NCBI RefSeq assembly: GCF_004745595.1
Contig: NZ_SRLH01000002.1
Location: forward strand, 62,001-126,000
DNA from: Flavobacterium humi
GTDB taxonomy: Bacteria; Bacteroidota; Bacteroidia; Flavobacteriales; Flavobacteriaceae
Length of the DNA stretch: 64,000 nt
Direction: 5' to 3'
Shown piece by piece: positions 1 through 7,870 of the stretch. The notes beneath the pieces were generated by a model that worked only from the letters and a program-made list of their open reading frames with translations, was not told the DNA's origin and ran no database searches. The first letter of the stretch is position 1. Each line of letters starts with the position of its first letter. Made by a program: the position numbers and the translations under genes.

Positions 1-6
1 ACAAAC

Positions 7-1350
7 ATGCAACTAACTGAACTGAATGCTATATCGCCAATTGATGGACGTTATAGAAATAAAACGGTTTCCCTTTCCCCATTTTTTTCCGAAGAAGCCT
101 TAATCAAATACCGTGTTTTGGTAGAAGTGGAATATTTTATAGCACTTTGCGAATTGCCATTGCCGCAACTGGCCGGTGTAGACAAAAACCGCTATGAGGC
201 TTTGCGCGATATCTACAAAAATTTCTCAACGGAAGATGCACTGACTATTAAAGAAACGGAAAAGACCACCAACCACGACGTAAAAGCGGTAGAATATTTT
301 ATCAAGTCCGCCTTTGACAAATTAGGATTGGAGCCGTACAAGGAATTCATCCATTTCGGGTTGACTTCCCAGGATATCAACAATACCGCCATTCCGCTTT
401 CTACCAAAGAAGCCTTTGAAAAAGTATACCTGCCAAGCCTGATCAACCTGGTGGCCAAACTAAAAGAATTAAGCATTGAATGGGCCAATGTGCCTATGCT
501 GGCCCGCACGCACGGACAACCGGCCTCTCCTACCCGCCTGGGCAAAGAAATCCAGGTTTTTGTGGAACGTTTGGAAGAACAGATGCGTTTGTTGTTTAAT
601 GTCCCTTTTGCTGCCAAATTTGGGGGTGCCACAGGAAATTACAATGCGCATGTCGTGGCTTATCCAACACATGACTGGAGAAAATTCGGGAATGATTTCG
701 TGGAAGGAATATTAGGCCTGCACCATTCTTTTCCGACCACACAAATTGAGCATTATGACCATTTTGCCGCTTTTTTCGATGCATTGAAACGAATCAATAC
801 CATTCTTATCGATTTGGACAGGGATATCTGGACCTATGTTTCAATGGAATATTTCAAACAGAAAATCAAGGCCGGAGAAATAGGATCTTCTGCAATGCCG
901 CATAAAGTAAATCCTATTGATTTTGAAAATTCGGAAGGTAATTTAGGTATTGCCAATGCAATTTTCGAGCATTTATCAGCTAAATTACCAATCTCAAGGC
1001 TGCAGCGCGACCTAACGGACAGTACGGTTTTACGGAATATCGGCGTACCGATGGGCCATACGCTTATCGCTTTTGAAGCAACCTTGAAAGGATTGAACAA
1101 GCTGCTGCTAAACGAGGACAAATTCGCCGAAGACCTTGAAAAAAACTGGGCTGTCGTAGCGGAAGCCATCCAAACTATTTTACGACGTGAAGCCTACCCG
1201 AACCCGTACGAAGCCTTAAAGGACCTGACCAGGACCAATACAGTGATCGATAAGGAAGCAATCCATTCTTTTATAAGCACTTTAAACGTATCGGAAGCTA
1301 TCAAAACAGAGCTGATGCAAATTACCCCAAGCAATTATTTAGGTATTTAA
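7..1350 (+). CDS. purB: Adenylosuccinate lyase
   Basis: Cytosolic fumarate-lyase-superfamily enzyme that removes fumarate from SAICAR and from adenylosuccinate, serving both IMP and AMP synthesis. The 447-residue product is close to the usual PurB length. It carries the superfamily signature GSSAMPHKVNP at residues 293-303 (mobile loop with the catalytic serine), TTNHD around His90 and ARTHGQPASPT around His169, the two histidines expected in the active site. The ATG lies only six bases from the window edge, so its promoter cannot be seen. A strong hairpin terminator follows 20 bases after the stop, so transcription probably ends there and purB is not co-transcribed with the esterase downstream. 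Confidence 0.96.
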   Translation: MQLTELNAISPIDGRYRNKTVSLSPFFSEEALIKYRVLVEVEYFIALCELPLPQLAGVDKNRYEALRDIYKNFSTEDALTIKETEKTTNHDVKAVEYFIKSAFDKLGLEPYKEFIHFGLTSQDINNTAIPLSTKEAFEKVYLPSLINLVAKLKELSIEWANVPMLARTHGQPASPTRLGKEIQVFVERLEEQMRLLFNVPFAAKFGGATGNYNAHVVAYPTHDWRKFGNDFVEGILGLHHSFPTTQIEHYDHFAAFFDALKRINTILIDLDRDIWTYVSMEYFKQKIKAGEIGSSAMPHKVNPIDFENSEGNLGIANAIFEHLSAKLPISRLQRDLTDSTVLRNIGVPMGHTLIAFEATLKGLNKLLLNEDKFAEDLEKNWAVVAEAIQTILRREAYPNPYEALKDLTRTNTVIDKEAIHSFISTLNVSEAIKTELMQITPSNYLGI

Positions 1351-1369
1351 ACCTTCTAACATATTGATT

Positions 1370-1410
1370 ATAAGTCCTGTAAAAAATATTTTCTACAGGA
1401 CTTATTTTTT
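1370..1410 (+). terminator. Rho-independent terminator after purB
   Basis: Inverted repeat AAGTCCTGTA (1372-1381) / TACAGGACTT (1394-1403) followed by a T tract. Rest of the gap (to 1625): AT-rich sequence in which I see no convincing gene; the 64-codon frame at 1421 has no supporting family or start context. Confidence 0.85.
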
Positions 1411-1625
1411 GCGATAAAATGTGAACTATTTTATACTATTTTTGTACAACTTTTCACCCAAAAACAAAAAATTTGGTACTGTCAAGCATAGCAGATTCCC
1501 AACATATCTGCCTTTCATTTTGAGTATTAATCTCACACATACTAGCTGTAGTAGTCCCGTTAAATTAATTTTGGCGGGATTTCTTATTTATACTATTTTT
1601 CTTACCTTAGCATAAACCCGGGTTT

Positions 1626-2684
1626 ATGAATGCCATCCTCGAAAACAAAAAAAAACGCTTCCGCAAGATAACCGCTTCTGTACTCATATTACTGGCATCC
1701 CTGGTGCTGGTCGTTTTCCTTCTTTTTCAAATAAGCCCCTGGCCTTCTGCCATGCTCATCAGGAAAGCTTTCAATAAAGAAGGTAAAAAAGTCAATAAAG
1801 CGCTGGAAAAATATGTCCCTGCAAATATCCGGTCTATTACTGATATTGTATACGATCCTAATGATCCCGATGCGCTACTGGATGTCTATTTCCCGGCTGG
1901 CATCCCTTCGGGCAAAACAATACCGGTGATTGTCTGGATTCATGGTGGTGGATGGGTATCGGGCAGCAAATCACAAACAAGCAATTATTACAAAATACTC
2001 GCAGGCAAAGGTTTTGCTGTTGTTTCCATCGATTATACTCTGGCTCCCGAAAAGCAGTATCCTACGCCAGTACGGCAAACGATGAAGGCTATGGAATTCC
2101 TTTCGGAAAACCGCAAACAGTTCCCCATTGACACTTCCAATTTCATTTTAGCCGGCGATTCAGGCGGAGCACATATTGCCGCTCAAGCCGCCACAATTAT
2201 TTACAACACGGAATATTCGGGGTTAATGCAAATAAAACCCTCGCTGGAATCGAATCAATTAACGGCACTCCTATTGTACTGCGGGCCTTATAATACCGAA
2301 AACATCAACCTGAAAGGCACCTTTGGCGAATTCCTGAAAACAATTTTATGGTCCTATAGCGGTTACAGGGATTTTTCCCAAAGCCCTGATTTCAAGTATG
2401 CCAATGTCATGGCTTTCATCACAAAAGATTTTCCTCCGGCTTTCATTTCAGTGGGAAATAACGATCCGCTCCGATCCCATTCGTACGAACTGGCAGCCAA
2501 ACTAAAAAGCCATGGCGTACCGGTAAACACTTTATTTTATAACCAGGACTATGCGCCGGCTTTAGGACACGAATACCAATTCAACCTGGATTTGGGCGCT
2601 TCGCAAAAAGCACTTCGGGAATCTTCGTTTTTTGCTTCGGAAGCTGTAAGGCTCAAAAATGAAAAACAGGCAATTGATTTATGA
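1626..2684 (+). CDS. Membrane-anchored alpha/beta-hydrolase, HSL/BD-FAE-type esterase
   Basis: Predicted carboxylesterase or lipase of the alpha/beta-hydrolase fold. A hydrophobic N-terminal segment (about residues 15-35) after a basic start suggests a signal anchor, so the catalytic domain probably faces the periplasm. The oxyanion-hole motif HGGG is at 106-109 and the nucleophile motif GDSGG has Ser179. A likely acid is the Asp in GNNDPLRS and a likely His is in the GHEY segment near the C-terminus. The substrate cannot be told from sequence; acyl esters are the family's usual substrates. It is a monocistronic gene between purB and pepT, with no tight spacing to either. Confidence 0.8.
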   Translation: MNAILENKKKRFRKITASVLILLASLVLVVFLLFQISPWPSAMLIRKAFNKEGKKVNKALEKYVPANIRSITDIVYDPNDPDALLDVYFPAGIPSGKTIPVIVWIHGGGWVSGSKSQTSNYYKILAGKGFAVVSIDYTLAPEKQYPTPVRQTMKAMEFLSENRKQFPIDTSNFILAGDSGGAHIAAQAATIIYNTEYSGLMQIKPSLESNQLTALLLYCGPYNTENINLKGTFGEFLKTILWSYSGYRDFSQSPDFKYANVMAFITKDFPPAFISVGNNDPLRSHSYELAAKLKSHGVPVNTLFYNQDYAPALGHEYQFNLDLGASQKALRESSFFASEAVRLKNEKQAIDL

Positions 2685-2777
2685 TTTAGTATCCGGATAG
2701 CCTTCAGCCAGTCACTTTTAAACCAAAAAAAATAAAAAAAGCGCGGTAATTAGTATATTTGCAAAAACTCACTACAC

Positions 2778-4025
2778 ATGCAACATATAATAGATCGCTT
2801 CATCAGTTATGTAACTGTCGATACGGAATCGGACCCAAATTCTACAACAACTCCAAGTACGGCCAAACAATGGGACCTGGCCAATAAATTGGTCGATGAA
2901 CTGAAAGCCATTGGTTTGACCGATGTTTCCATAGATGATAAATCATACATCCAGGCTACTTTGCCCAGCAACCTTGATTATGAGGTTCCTGCAATAGGTT
3001 TTGTGGCACATTTCGATACGACTCCTGATTTTACAGGAGCCAATGTAAAACCTCAGATTGTTCCCAATTATGATGGTGGTGATATTATACTGAACAAAGA
3101 AAAAAACATCGTTTTATCGCCTAGTTATTTTGAAGATTTACTGCAATACAAAGGGCAAACGCTGATTACTACAGACGGGACAACCTTATTGGGCGCAGAT
3201 GACAAAGCCGGTGTGACCGAAATCGTAACGGCTATGGAATACCTGATCCAAAACCCGCAAATCAAGCACGGTACCCTTAAAGTAGGTTTTACCCCAGATG
3301 AAGAAATTGGGCGTGGTGCCGATTTCTTTGATGTAGAAAAATTCGGTTGCGAATGGGCGTATACCATGGACGGCAGCCAGATTGGCGAATTGGAATATGA
3401 AAACTTCAATGCCGCGGGCGTGAAACTGACCTTTAGAGGAAAAAGTGTCCATCCCGGCTACGCCAAAGGAAAAATGATCAATTCCATGCTTTTGGCCAAC
3501 AAATACATTTCCAAATTACCAAAAGAAGAAGTCCCTGAAAGAACCAAAGACTATGAAGGTTTCTTCCACGTGGTTCATTTGGACGGAAGCATCGAAGAAA
3601 CAAACGTACAGCTGATCATCCGTGACCACAACCGTAAAAAGTTCGAAAAACGCAAGAAACTAGCCATCAAACTTGCCGAGAAAGTAAACAAAAAATACGC
3701 AAAGCAATTTGGCGAGGATATTGTAAGTATTGATGTAAAAGACCAATATTACAATATGAGTGAAAAAATCGCTCCGGTAATGCACATTATCGATATTGCT
3801 GAAAAAGCCATGAAAGAACTGAACATCAAGCCTATCATAAAACCTATTCGCGGTGGTACCGATGGTTCCCGTTTGTCCTTCATGGGATTGCCTTGCCCTA
3901 ATATTTTTGCCGGAGGGCATAATTTCCATGGGAAATATGAGTATGTTCCGGTAGAAAGCATGCAGAAAGCAGTAGAGGTAATTGTAAAAATTGCCGAAAT
4001 TACCGCGGAAAAATATAAAAAATAG
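2778..4025 (+). CDS. pepT: Peptidase T (aminotripeptidase)
   Basis: Zinc-dependent M20B-family exopeptidase that removes the N-terminal residue from tripeptides in the cytosol. The metal and catalytic motifs are all visible: HFDTTPD with His78 and Asp80, GADDKAG at about 139-145 with the bridging Asp, DEEIGRGAD with Glu175/Glu176, and a C-terminal GGHNFHG histidine. The length of 415 residues fits PepT (about 410). Just upstream there is a TATATTTG (2754-2761) that resembles a Bacteroidota -7 element, but I find no matching TTG at the right distance. The next gene starts 16 bases after the stop and may be read on the same transcript. Confidence 0.95.
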   Translation: MQHIIDRFISYVTVDTESDPNSTTTPSTAKQWDLANKLVDELKAIGLTDVSIDDKSYIQATLPSNLDYEVPAIGFVAHFDTTPDFTGANVKPQIVPNYDGGDIILNKEKNIVLSPSYFEDLLQYKGQTLITTDGTTLLGADDKAGVTEIVTAMEYLIQNPQIKHGTLKVGFTPDEEIGRGADFFDVEKFGCEWAYTMDGSQIGELEYENFNAAGVKLTFRGKSVHPGYAKGKMINSMLLANKYISKLPKEEVPERTKDYEGFFHVVHLDGSIEETNVQLIIRDHNRKKFEKRKKLAIKLAEKVNKKYAKQFGEDIVSIDVKDQYYNMSEKIAPVMHIIDIAEKAMKELNIKPIIKPIRGGTDGSRLSFMGLPCPNIFAGGHNFHGKYEYVPVESMQKAVEVIVKIAEITAEKYKK

Positions 4026-4041
4026 TAAAAAAGTTCCTGTC

Positions 4042-4626
4042 ATGAACGAAAAAAATCCGTGGAACAAGACCAACCAGTGGGAAGAAGAAATAAGCCTGGT
4101 TGTTTCTATCATTGCCAAAACCGAATTGGTTGAAATGACCAAATGGGGCGGCCCTGTTTATACCATTGACGGCAAAAATGTCATCGGTGTCGGAGGTTTC
4201 AAATCGTATCTGGCCGTCTGGTTCTTTAATGGTGTGTTTTTAAAAGATGAAGCACAGGTTTTAGTGAATGCGCAGGAAGGTGTTACCAAAGCACTTCGCC
4301 AATGGCGCTTTGAATCGAAAGAAGCCATTCTCCAAAACGAAAAACTGATCCTGCAATACATCCAAGAAGCAATTGCCAATGAAAAAGCCGGGATTTCTAA
4401 AAAGCCGGAAAAGAAGGAACAGATTGTTTCAGGTTTACTTGATGTGGAATTCAGTAGCAACACGGCTTTGGCCAATGCTTTTAATGCTTTTTCACCATAC
4501 AAGCAAAGGGAATTCCTCGAATATGTAGAATCGGCCAAACAGGAAAAAACAAAGCTCACACGCATCGAGAAAATCAAACCGATGATCCTGGAAGGAATTG
4601 GTTTAAACGATAAATACAGGTCATAA
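4042..4626 (+). CDS. YdeI/OmdA family protein with DUF1801-like N-terminus
   Basis: 194 residues. The N-terminal part (KWGGPVYTIDGKNVIGVGGFK region) resembles DUF1801, and the C-terminal part (about 130-190: alternating AFNAFSPYKQREFLEYVESAK and an arginine/lysine-rich ERIEKI-like helix) matches the YdeI/OmdA bacteriocin-protection family. The biochemical role of the family is not established. I chose the ATG at 4042 instead of 3991: the earlier start would overlap the end of pepT by 35 bases and add a lysine-rich tail of 17 residues not typical of the family. It follows pepT closely and ends in a bidirectional terminator. Confidence 0.75.
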   Translation: MNEKNPWNKTNQWEEEISLVVSIIAKTELVEMTKWGGPVYTIDGKNVIGVGGFKSYLAVWFFNGVFLKDEAQVLVNAQEGVTKALRQWRFESKEAILQNEKLILQYIQEAIANEKAGISKKPEKKEQIVSGLLDVEFSSNTALANAFNAFSPYKQREFLEYVESAKQEKTKLTRIEKIKPMILEGIGLNDKYRS

Positions 4627-4663
4627 AAAATCCCGTCTCATTACAACGAGACGGGATTTTTTT
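4625..4663. terminator. Bidirectional terminator between convergent genes
   Basis: Stem TCCCGTCTC (4631-4639) / GAGACGGGA (4648-4656) with A tract before and T tract after, so it can serve both the ydeI-like gene and the yajC operon. Confidence 0.9.
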
Positions 4664-4680
4664 ATCCGATAAAACCCGGA

Positions 4681-4953
4681 TTATTTTTTATTCACCGCGG
4701 CACTCATCTCCAGTGAAATGGAAGAACGCTCCATTTTCAGTTTCCCGGACATGGTTTCGATTACCACAGTCGTTTCGGCCAATTCGGCAATCTTACCGTG
4801 CATACCGCTTTTGGTAACGATTTTATCGCCTACTTTAAGCGTCGATTCAAATTCTTTTTCTTTCTTGATTTTTGCCTGTTGCGGTCTTATCATAAAAAAA
4901 TAGATAACCACGAACATTAATAAAAAAGGCAAAATTGATGATAATGATCCCAT
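4681..4953 (-). CDS. yajC: Preprotein translocase subunit YajC
   Basis: Small single-pass inner-membrane protein that associates with SecDF and the SecYEG translocon. 90 residues: one N-terminal hydrophobic segment (about residues 5-22), then the family's characteristic FFMIRPQQ turn and a soluble domain with VGDKIVTKSGMHGKI. It is the last gene of a three-gene minus-strand group nusB - DUF1573 - yajC; the gap to the DUF1573 gene is 4 bases. Its partner secDF is also in this window, about 6 kb away and transcribed in the same direction but separately. Confidence 0.93.
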   Translation of the reverse strand: MGSLSSILPFLLMFVVIYFFMIRPQQAKIKKEKEFESTLKVGDKIVTKSGMHGKIAELAETTVVIETMSGKLKMERSSISLEMSAAVNKK

Positions 4954-4957
4954 AATA

Positions 4958-5452
4958 TTATTTAGTTTTTGGAGTAATATTTGCTTTAAAATTGATTATT
5001 TCGTTACCGGCTTCTGTGTTGGAAGACAAGGTAACCGTTTTTTGCTGCAAGCCGGATTTTCCAGCCGAATTGAATTGTATCTTCACTTCTCCGCTTTCCC
5101 CTTTCTTGATAGGTTCTTTCGTCCAATTGGGTACGGTACAGCCACAGCTGGCCTGCGCATTGGTTATGACAAGATCCGTTTTACCGGTATTCCTGAATTT
5201 AAAAACGTGTTCCACCACATTTCCTTCCTTAATAGTCCCGAAATCGAAAGTAGTGGTTTCAAACTCAATTTTAGGATAATCTTCCGGGTTGAGTTTGGCT
5301 TTTGGCTGAACCGGTTCGGCAGTACCGTAATCCTGGGCTACAACCATATTGTTTTCATCTGTTTGAATGTCTGTGGTGTGGTCGTTTTCCTTACATGATA
5401 CAGCTGAAACCAACGCTGCAACCATTAGAAAACCCATTACATTTTTAATCAT
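4958..5452 (-). CDS. DUF1573 domain lipoprotein
   Basis: 164 residues, exported. The N-terminal hydrophobic stretch ends in AVSC (Cys20), a plausible lipobox, so it is probably lipid-anchored. Residues about 60-160 form a DUF1573 domain, an Ig-like beta-sandwich typical of Bacteroidota, with the hallmark FDFGTIKEG and SCGCTVP segments. The function of DUF1573 is not known. It sits between nusB and yajC with 4-10 base gaps, an arrangement that suggests co-transcription. Confidence 0.85.
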   Translation of the reverse strand: MIKNVMGFLMVAALVSAVSCKENDHTTDIQTDENNMVVAQDYGTAEPVQPKAKLNPEDYPKIEFETTTFDFGTIKEGNVVEHVFKFRNTGKTDLVITNAQASCGCTVPNWTKEPIKKGESGEVKIQFNSAGKSGLQQKTVTLSSNTEAGNEIINFKANITPKTK

Positions 5453-5462
5453 AATTTATAAT

Positions 5463-6407
5463 TTACATTAGACCCCTACCGGCTTTGTTTAATTTTTTGG
5501 CCGCTTCAAATTCTTTGACTAAGTTATCTAAAATTCCGTTAATAAAAATACTACTTTTTGGCGTAGAATATTCTTTGGCGATTTCCAGGTATTCGTTGAT
5601 GGTAACTTTAACCGGGATAGAAGGGAATTTCAGGAACTCGCAAATGGCCATTTTTAAGATAATGGTATCGATTTCAGCGATACGATCGGCTTCCCAGTTA
5701 GGTGTTTTATCGGCAAACTCTTTTCCAAGCTCTTTCTCGTTTAGCACCGTTTTTTTGAACAAACTGCTTACAAATTCCTTATCGTCGGAATCATTATACA
5801 ATTTCGGCACATAGAAATCTCCGTTTTCGGTATTTTTGATTCCTTTGAGCTGTTTCAGGATTAAGGTATTCACTAGCGGAACATCGTCAATCCAGGTGAG
5901 TTTATGGTCTTCCAGGTATTCGTACAACTTGATATTTGGAGCGATGATTTCAGAAAAGATATTGGCAACGAACTCTCTGTCCTGTTCGAAATCCGATTCT
6001 TTTTTACCCATATATTCCTGGTAAAATGCACTTTCCTTGATTTCATTCATTAAAATCAAAATGTATTCGTCATGAATGTTCCAATTGTTGATTTTGCGGT
6101 TTTCCAGCGCATTCAACAAGGATTTGTTACCGGCAAGGATGTTCAGGACGGCATTATTGACAAATTTCAGGTTGGGGTTTTTCTCTTCCTTGGTTGCCAG
6201 GTGCTTTTTACTTGAAATATCGATGAAAGCTTCTTCTTTACTTCTGATTTCCACCAATGTCGAAATCATGATAAGGTACAAATCCTGCACGTTTTCAATA
6301 CTCTGAAACAGGAATTTTTCTTCTTTTTCCAAATTATCAGAATGGCTTTGATGCATGGAATAAAGGGTTTGCATCACTTTTACTCGAATATGTCTTCTAT
6401 TTAACAC
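5463..6407 (-). CDS. nusB: Transcription antitermination factor NusB (long form)
   Basis: NusB binds boxA RNA with S10 and supports rRNA antitermination. The C-terminal part (about residues 185-305) has the NusB core, including EIDTIILKMAICEFLKFPSIPVK and INEYLEIAKEYSTPKS. At 314 residues it is about twice the E. coli length because of an N-terminal extension of about 170 residues, the form usual in Bacteroidota. It is the first gene of nusB-DUF1573-yajC. The 5' untranslated region contains a perfect 10-bp hairpin (see separate entry). Confidence 0.9.
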   Translation of the reverse strand: MLNRRHIRVKVMQTLYSMHQSHSDNLEKEEKFLFQSIENVQDLYLIMISTLVEIRSKEEAFIDISSKKHLATKEEKNPNLKFVNNAVLNILAGNKSLLNALENRKINNWNIHDEYILILMNEIKESAFYQEYMGKKESDFEQDREFVANIFSEIIAPNIKLYEYLEDHKLTWIDDVPLVNTLILKQLKGIKNTENGDFYVPKLYNDSDDKEFVSSLFKKTVLNEKELGKEFADKTPNWEADRIAEIDTIILKMAICEFLKFPSIPVKVTINEYLEIAKEYSTPKSSIFINGILDNLVKEFEAAKKLNKAGRGLM

Positions 6408-6434
6408 CTTTGTAAGAACTTTTTAAAATTAAGG

Positions 6435-6459
6435 AAGCGAAAGAGGGATTCTTTCGCTT
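6435..6459. repeat. Perfect inverted repeat in the nusB leader
   Basis: AAGCGAAAGA (6435-6444) / TCTTTCGCTT (6450-6459), 5-base loop, 28 bases upstream of the nusB start. No T tract follows it on either strand, so it is not an ordinary terminator. A -7-like TATTTTTG lies just upstream on the minus strand (6469-6462), which would place the hairpin at the very 5' end of the nusB mRNA. Confidence 0.7.
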
Positions 6460-6568
6460 CGCAAAAATACAATTTTATTTAGAATATTAAATCTTTTTAG
6501 GATTTTAGCCCTTCAGATTTTTAAAAACCTAGTTTCCAAAGAAATCCGACGGCATAAATCAGGAAAGA

Positions 6569-7672
6569 TTATTTGGCATTCTCTTTCTTTCTCAAATCGA
6601 TACGGTTTTGAGCGATTCTGAAAGCTGCCTCGTGGGTCGTGATCTTATTGGCATCGGCATAATCGAAAATCTCCAAGGTAGTGTTGTAGATATTTTCCGT
6701 TTTACGCATTGATTCCGCTTTGTCATACTTAACGATTTCCGCATACACATTGATGATTCCTCCTGCATTGATCAGGAAATCAGGTGCATAAAGAATTCCT
6801 CTGTCCTGTAACATCGCACCGTGCACTTTATCATTAGCCAACTGGTTGTTAGCGGCACCGGCAATTACTTTCGCTTTTAATTTTTTGATGGTATCGTCGT
6901 TAAGTGTCGCTCCAAGGGCGCAAGGCGCATAGATATCAACATCAGCAGTGTACAAATCGTCGCCTACATATATTTTAGCTCCGTATTTGTTCCCTATTTC
7001 CTCCAAACGGTTTTCGTTTATATCGGAAATAATCACTTTAGCACCTTCTGCCGTTAAATAATCTACCAAAGTTTCACCTACATGGCCAATTCCCTGTACC
7101 AAAACTCTTTTCCCCTCTAATGCATCAGAACCAAATTTGTATTTGGCAGCCGCTTTCATTCCCATGTAAACACCGTAAGCCGTTACAGGAGAAGGGTTTC
7201 CGGATCCTCCGATAGACTCGGAAATACCTGTTACGTGAGGTGTGTACTGACGGATCAAATCCATGTCGGCAGTAGTAGTCCCTACATCTTCAGCCGTAAT
7301 ATATCTTCCGCTCAAGGAATCAACATACTGGCCGAATTTAGCGATCATTTCTGGTGTTTTGTCTATTTTGGAATCACCGATGATTACCGCTTTACCTCCT
7401 CCAAGGTTCAGGCCGGAAATCGCAGACTTGTAAGTCATCCCTCGAGAAAGGCGCAAAACATCGTTCAAGGCCTCCCATTCGTTTGTATATTTCCACATTC
7501 TGGTACCGCCAAGGGCAGGTCCTAAAACTGTGTTATGGATACCAATTATTGCTTTTAATCCAGTATCTTTGTCGTTACAAAAAACAATTTGTTCGTGATT
7601 ATCAAAAGAAACCTGCCCGAAAACAGGGTCTACTTTATGAAGTTCACTAGCTTTTAAAGATTCAGTAATCAT
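6569..7672 (-). CDS. Leucine dehydrogenase-type amino acid dehydrogenase (Glu/Leu/Phe/Val family)
   Basis: NAD-dependent oxidative deamination of an amino acid, most likely a branched-chain one. 367 residues match leucine dehydrogenases (about 365) and are well below glutamate dehydrogenases (about 450). Visible motifs are GPALGGTRMW with the family's substrate-binding segment, the catalytic-lysine region SGLNLGGGKAVI, and the Rossmann fingerprint QGIGHVGE. The exact substrate (Leu, Val or Phe) cannot be settled by eye. It has its own promoter-like sequence and is divergent from the ABC exporter gene. Confidence 0.87.
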   Translation of the reverse strand: MITESLKASELHKVDPVFGQVSFDNHEQIVFCNDKDTGLKAIIGIHNTVLGPALGGTRMWKYTNEWEALNDVLRLSRGMTYKSAISGLNLGGGKAVIIGDSKIDKTPEMIAKFGQYVDSLSGRYITAEDVGTTTADMDLIRQYTPHVTGISESIGGSGNPSPVTAYGVYMGMKAAAKYKFGSDALEGKRVLVQGIGHVGETLVDYLTAEGAKVIISDINENRLEEIGNKYGAKIYVGDDLYTADVDIYAPCALGATLNDDTIKKLKAKVIAGAANNQLANDKVHGAMLQDRGILYAPDFLINAGGIINVYAEIVKYDKAESMRKTENIYNTTLEIFDYADANKITTHEAAFRIAQNRIDLRKKENAK

Positions 7673-7716
7673 AATTAGAAAGTTTTTTAGATTTTGGCTT
7701 TTTAAAAAAGTCGGTG

Positions 7717-7748
7717 CAAAATTACGCTTTTAATTCAAAAGTTTGCAA
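7717..7748 (-). promoter_or_regulatory. Bacteroidota-type promoter for the leucine dehydrogenase gene
   Basis: On the minus strand: TTG (7748-7746), 21 bases, TAATTTTG (7724-7717). Both boxes match the TTG / TAnnTTTG consensus and the spacing equals that of the trp and cys promoters here. Confidence 0.6.
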
Positions 7749-7830
7749 TAATAAACCAAAATATTCACATATAATTATCAAATCCATAATTATATTTATC
7801 TCAGTAAAAACAATAAATTAAGTGTTTTTA

Positions 7831-7862
7831 TTGAATTTAAACAGGATTTATATCTAATTTTA
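7831..7862 (+). promoter_or_regulatory. Candidate promoter for the ABC exporter
   Basis: TTG (7831-7833), 21 bases, TAATTTTA (7855-7862); one mismatch in the last base of the -7 box. It lies only 8 bases from the ATG, which would give a nearly leaderless mRNA. Confidence 0.35.
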
Positions 7863-7870
7863 TACAGAAA

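Noticed and set aside
1421..1615. 64-codon ORF between purB and the esterase gene
   Set aside because: Low-complexity translation and no start context; the region has a terminator and AT-rich sequence.
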